In this document: one piece after another, positions 60,283 to 64,000 of the stretch
Position numbering within the stretch: position 1 is the stretch's first letter
Layout: each line of letters begins with the position of its first letter
NCBI GenBank assembly: GCA_003008705.1
Contig: PDUO01000093.1
Span: 72,790-136,789 of the forward strand
DNA: 64,000 nt
Direction of reading: 5' to 3'
Source: Pezicula radicicola
Taxonomy: Eukaryota > Ascomycota > Leotiomycetes > Helotiales > Dermateaceae
Translations under genes and position numbers: made by a program
The notes under the pieces: generated by a model
Told to the model about the DNA's origin: nothing
Databases searched by the model: none
What the model saw: only the letters and a program-made list of their open reading frames with translations

Positions 60283-61860
60283 CTTATTACTTAACTAACC
60301 TAGAGCTAGATTAATTTAATTTTAATAGTAGTAGAATAAGATAGTTATAAGATATAAGGGCTAGATTAGTTTATTTTTAAAATTAGATTAGTTTATAAAA
60401 ATAAGTAAGAAGGAGGTTATATAAGAAGTTATAAATATCAAGAAATAGTAAACTATATATAGTGATTCTAACCCTATTCTTAGAATTATAAAATTTAAAA
60501 TTAGAGGTATATTATAATTATTTATACTTATTCTTATAGTTTTAGTATTTATTACTCTTAAGCTTAGATAACCTAGATAGACTTATATATATAGGGGTTT
60601 ATATTATATAGAAAGAAGAGAAGATATATAGAGGATAGAGTCTATATTAATATTATATTTAGAGTAAATAATTATCTAAGTAATAAAAGTAACTAAGTTA
60701 TAAACTAGTTAAACTATAAATAATTAAGTTATAAACTATTAAGTTATAAATAATTAAGTTATAAACAACTAAGTTATAGATAACTAAGTTATAAATAACT
60801 AAGTAACTAATAATTAAGTTATAAACTAACTATAGACTAGTTTAACTACCTATTAATATTTAGAGTTATAGTCTATAAGAAGTACTAATATACTATATTA
60901 CCTAGTAAGATCAAGGTCTACTTTAGTATAGATAGTTTATATAAATTTAGAAAGGAGGAGTAGTAAAGGATTATAGACTAGATTAAGTATATTATAAGAT
61001 TAATTCCTAATTAAGATATTCTAGTCTAGAATCCCTTCTTATTCCTAGTAGATATATTAGAGCCTATTTAAGTATTATTACTACTATAGATAAATAAACT
61101 ATAGTATATATTCTATAGTATTAATAACTAATTACTATACTAGTATATCTATAAAGATATATAGAAAATATAAAGATATTATAAGATAGAATATAACTAG
61201 GAGAATCTAAATAAGAAAGGATAGTTAAAGAAGAATACTAGCTAGATTATAGTATCTATACTATAGCGGAGTAGNGTATAATACTAGTAGTTTTTTATCC
61301 AAGGTCCAAAGTTAAGGTATTTCGAGATTAGTAGAAGAGTTAAGAGCTAGAGTAATCTCTAGAGTAGCCCCTAGCTTAAGAGTATATAGGATAGGATAGA
61401 GAGAGTAATTAACAAGGGCTAGAACTAAGTCTAGGTAGTCTAATATTAGAAGATCAAGGTTATTAATAAGTCTCTTAAGCTAAATCTATAACTATGATTT
61501 ATAGGATAGACCTAGTATCTAGTCTAGTTTAACCCTATAGAATTATATTAGTTAGTTAAGTTAATTAACTAGGATAATAAAACTAAGTTATATATTATCT
61601 ATAAGGTATTTAATAAGATAATTTAAGATAAGTAGGATATTATTATTAAAGGTATTATTAGAAAGGTAGTACTAGTTGAGACTAACTAGAAGGAGTAAGA
61701 GAAGAAACCTAAGAGGTTATTTAACTATAAGATAAAACTAAGTACTTTTCAGAAGTATACTACTATTTAGAAATAGCTCCTTAGTTATATTATCTATTAT
61801 AAGGATTTAGAAGAGGATAAATAATCTTATTTCAAACTAACTATATAGTAACGGGCCTAT
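60283..61860. repeat. Tandem duplication, copy 1 (about 1.58 kb)
   Basis: This unit begins CTCTTATTACTT and is followed directly by a second copy with the same order of landmarks, such as ATAAGTAAGAAGGAG (60401), CTATAGCGGAGTAG (61261) and the closing GATTTAGAAGAGGATAA. It contains the longer version of the AAGTTATAAAC minisatellite. Confidence 0.75.
60690..60840. repeat. Minisatellite of about 12-17-bp AAGTTATAAAC-type units
   Basis: About nine imperfect units of the form TAAGTTATAAAC or TAAGTTATAAATAACT follow each other. The second copy of the large duplication has only two to three units here, accounting for most of its roughly 100-bp shorter length. Confidence 0.65.
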
Positions 61861-63320
61861 CTCTTATTACTTTAATAATCTAGCCCTAGGTTAATTTAAT
61901 TTTAGTAATAGTAAAATTAGATAATTATAAGATATAGAGGTTAGGTTAGTTTATTTTCAGGGTTAAGTTAGTTTATAAAAATAAGTAAGAAGGAGATTAT
62001 ATAAGAAGTTATAAATATTAAGAAATAATAAACTATATATAGTAATTCTAATCTTATTCTTAGAATTATAAAATTTAAAGTTAGAGGTATATTATAATTA
62101 TATATACTTATTCTTATAGTTTTAGTATTTATTACTTTTAAACTTAGATAATCTAAGTAGACTTATATATATAAGGGTTTATATTATATAAGAAGAAGAG
62201 AAGATATATAGAGGATAGAGTTTATATTAATATTATATTTAGAGTAAATAATTATCTAAGTAATAAAAGTAACTAAGCTACTAATAACTAAGCTATAAAC
62301 TAACTATAGACTAGTTTAACTATCTACTAATATTTAAAGTTATAGTCTATAGAAAGTACTAATATACTATATTATCTAGTGAGATTAAGGTTTACTTTAG
62401 TATAGATAGTTTATATAGATTTAGAAAGGAGGAGTAGTAAAGGATTATAGACTAGATTAAGTATATTATAGGATTAATTCCTAATTGAGATATTCTAATC
62501 TAGAATCCCTTTCTATTCCTAGTAGATATATCAGAGTCTATTTAAATATTATTACTACTATAGATAAATAGACTATAGTATATATTTTATAGTATTAATA
62601 ACTAATTACTATACTAGTATATTTATAAAGATATATAGAAAATATAAAGATATTATAAGATAGAATATAACTAGGAGAATTTAAACAAGAAAGGATAATT
62701 AAAGAAGAATACTAACTAGATTATAATATCTATACTATAGCGGAGTAGAGTATAATACTAGTAGTTTTTTATCCAAGGTCTAAAGTTAAGGTATTTCAAG
62801 ATTAGTAGGAGAGTTAAGAGCTAGAGTAGTCTCTAGAGTAGCCCCTAGCTCGAGAGTATATAGGATAGGATAGAGAGAGTAATTGATGAGGGCCGGAACT
62901 AAGTCTAGATAACCTAATATTAAAAGATTAAGGTTATTAATAAGTCTCTCGAGCTAAATCTATAACTATGATTTATAGGATAGGTCTAGTACCTAGTCTA
63001 GTTTAACCCTATAGAATTATATTAGTTAGTTAGACCTATTAACTAGGATAATAAAGCTAAGCTATATATTATTTATAAGGTATTTAATAAGATAATTCGA
63101 GATAGATAGAGTATTACTATAAAGAGTATTATTAGAAAGGTAGTACTAGTTAAGATTAACTAGAAGGAGTAAAGAATAAAACCTAAAAGGTTATTTAATT
63201 ATAAGATAAAACTAGATACTTTTTAGAAGTATATTACTATTTAGAAGTAGCTCCTTAGCTATATCATCTACTATAAGGATTTAGAAGAGGATAAGTAATC
63301 TTATTTTAAGTTAACTATAT
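61861..63320. repeat. Tandem duplication, copy 2 (about 1.46 kb)
   Basis: Landmarks of copy 1 recur in order at 61981 and 62735, with mostly transition differences (for example ATTAAG against ATCAAG). That is the difference class expected of RIP acting on a duplication. Confidence 0.75.
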
Positions 63321-64000
63321 AGTAATAAACTTATATTAATATATTAATAGAAGTTATAAATTAGTTAACTAATTACTAAGAGGAAAAATAATACTATAAG
63401 AATAATATATATTAGTACTTCTAGGATTAAATTTAAAAAGTATTACTATAATTCTATATTACCTTACTTAATTATAACCTTATTAATAATAAGTACTAGA
63501 GTATAATTATTAGTAGTTTAGTTATTCTAGGTATTCAAGAAGACAAGGGCTAGGAGATACCCAAGGATTATACTCCTAAACTATCTATTATCATTAAGCT
63601 CACTTAGTTAATAGTTATCCAAAAGGTATATTAGACCTAGTAAGCTAGTATTACTTAGAAGCTAACCTAGTAGTAGAGCTAAGAAGAGGCCGAGAAGTAA
63701 AGCCTAAGTTATATTAAACTTATATAAGGGATATCTTATTGATTTATAATATTAATAAATAAGTATAGAAAGTTAACTCCGATAGATTAGATATTCAAGG
63801 CCTGAATCTATAGTCTATATATCTAATATAATACTACTACTAAAGGGACTATATAATAGAAAGGGGATACTCTCTTATATTAGAGAGTCTAATTCTATAT
63901 AGAATAGATTTAGAAGATAGTATATAGACTAGTAAACTAGGCCCAGGGCTGGTTAATTACTAAGTTACTAATACTATAGATAGATTTATACTATTAGGTC

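Larger units (their letters stand above)
58250..64000. repeat. Large RIP-like AT-rich block with repetitive elements
   Basis: From about 58.25 kb to the window end the sequence is very AT-rich, dominated by TpA steps and nearly free of CpG until about 61.3 kb, without any usable open frame. CpG is slightly more frequent in the duplicated part. It is best read as a stack of RIP-mutated transposons. No coding domain could be read, so the element class is not assigned. One ambiguous base (N) is at 61275. Confidence 0.75.

Overview
This window reads as a gene-rich island of a filamentous ascomycete (Pezizomycotina) genome between AT-rich, repeat-derived blocks. The evidence is short (about 50-70 nt) GT-AG introns, Zn2Cys6 regulators, a non-reducing polyketide synthase (NR-PKS) with a SAT domain, fungal FSH1-type hydrolase and Baeyer-Villiger monooxygenases, and long TpA-rich, CpG-poor tracts of the kind left by repeat-induced point mutation (RIP). 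I cannot name the species.

Layout. 1-4.1 kb: remnant of a transcription factor, then a RIP-like AT island bounded by two nested sets of inverted repeats. 4.1-12.2 kb: an FSH-type serine hydrolase and a five-exon NR-PKS (SAT-KS-AT-PT-ACP-ACP-TE, about 2130 aa). 12.3-16 kb: AT-rich debris and a decayed FAD monooxygenase. 16.5-32 kb: an O-methyltransferase-like protein lacking the usual catalytic residues, a polytopic membrane protein, an FAD monooxygenase fused to a membrane domain, an epoxide-hydrolase-like protein, an aldehyde dehydrogenase, a zinc alcohol dehydrogenase and a Baeyer-Villiger monooxygenase (BVMO). 32.9-46.5 kb: a Zn2Cys6 regulator, a TA-flanked MITE, a second BVMO, an SDR, an HSL-type esterase, a decayed MFS transporter and a second SDR with a damaged splice site. 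47-58 kb: an AtuA-like protein, an internally deleted ALDH pseudogene, a second Zn2Cys6 regulator and acetoacetyl-CoA synthetase. 58.2-64 kb: a large AT-rich block holding a 1.5-kb tandem duplication.

How the genes may work together (inference). The NR-PKS would make an aromatic polyketide, possibly released or edited by the TE and the FSH hydrolase. FAD epoxidation, epoxide opening, alcohol/aldehyde oxidation and Baeyer-Villiger insertion would follow. The right half (BVMO, SDRs, esterase, AtuA-like, acetoacetyl-CoA synthetase) looks more like a catabolic or acyl-CoA module. Three promoters carry CGG-N8-CCG and three intergenic regions carry TCGG-N6-CCGA, fitting control by two Zn2Cys6 proteins. 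Several genes are broken, so the locus appears to be partly decaying. No prenyltransferase, P450 or intact transporter was seen.
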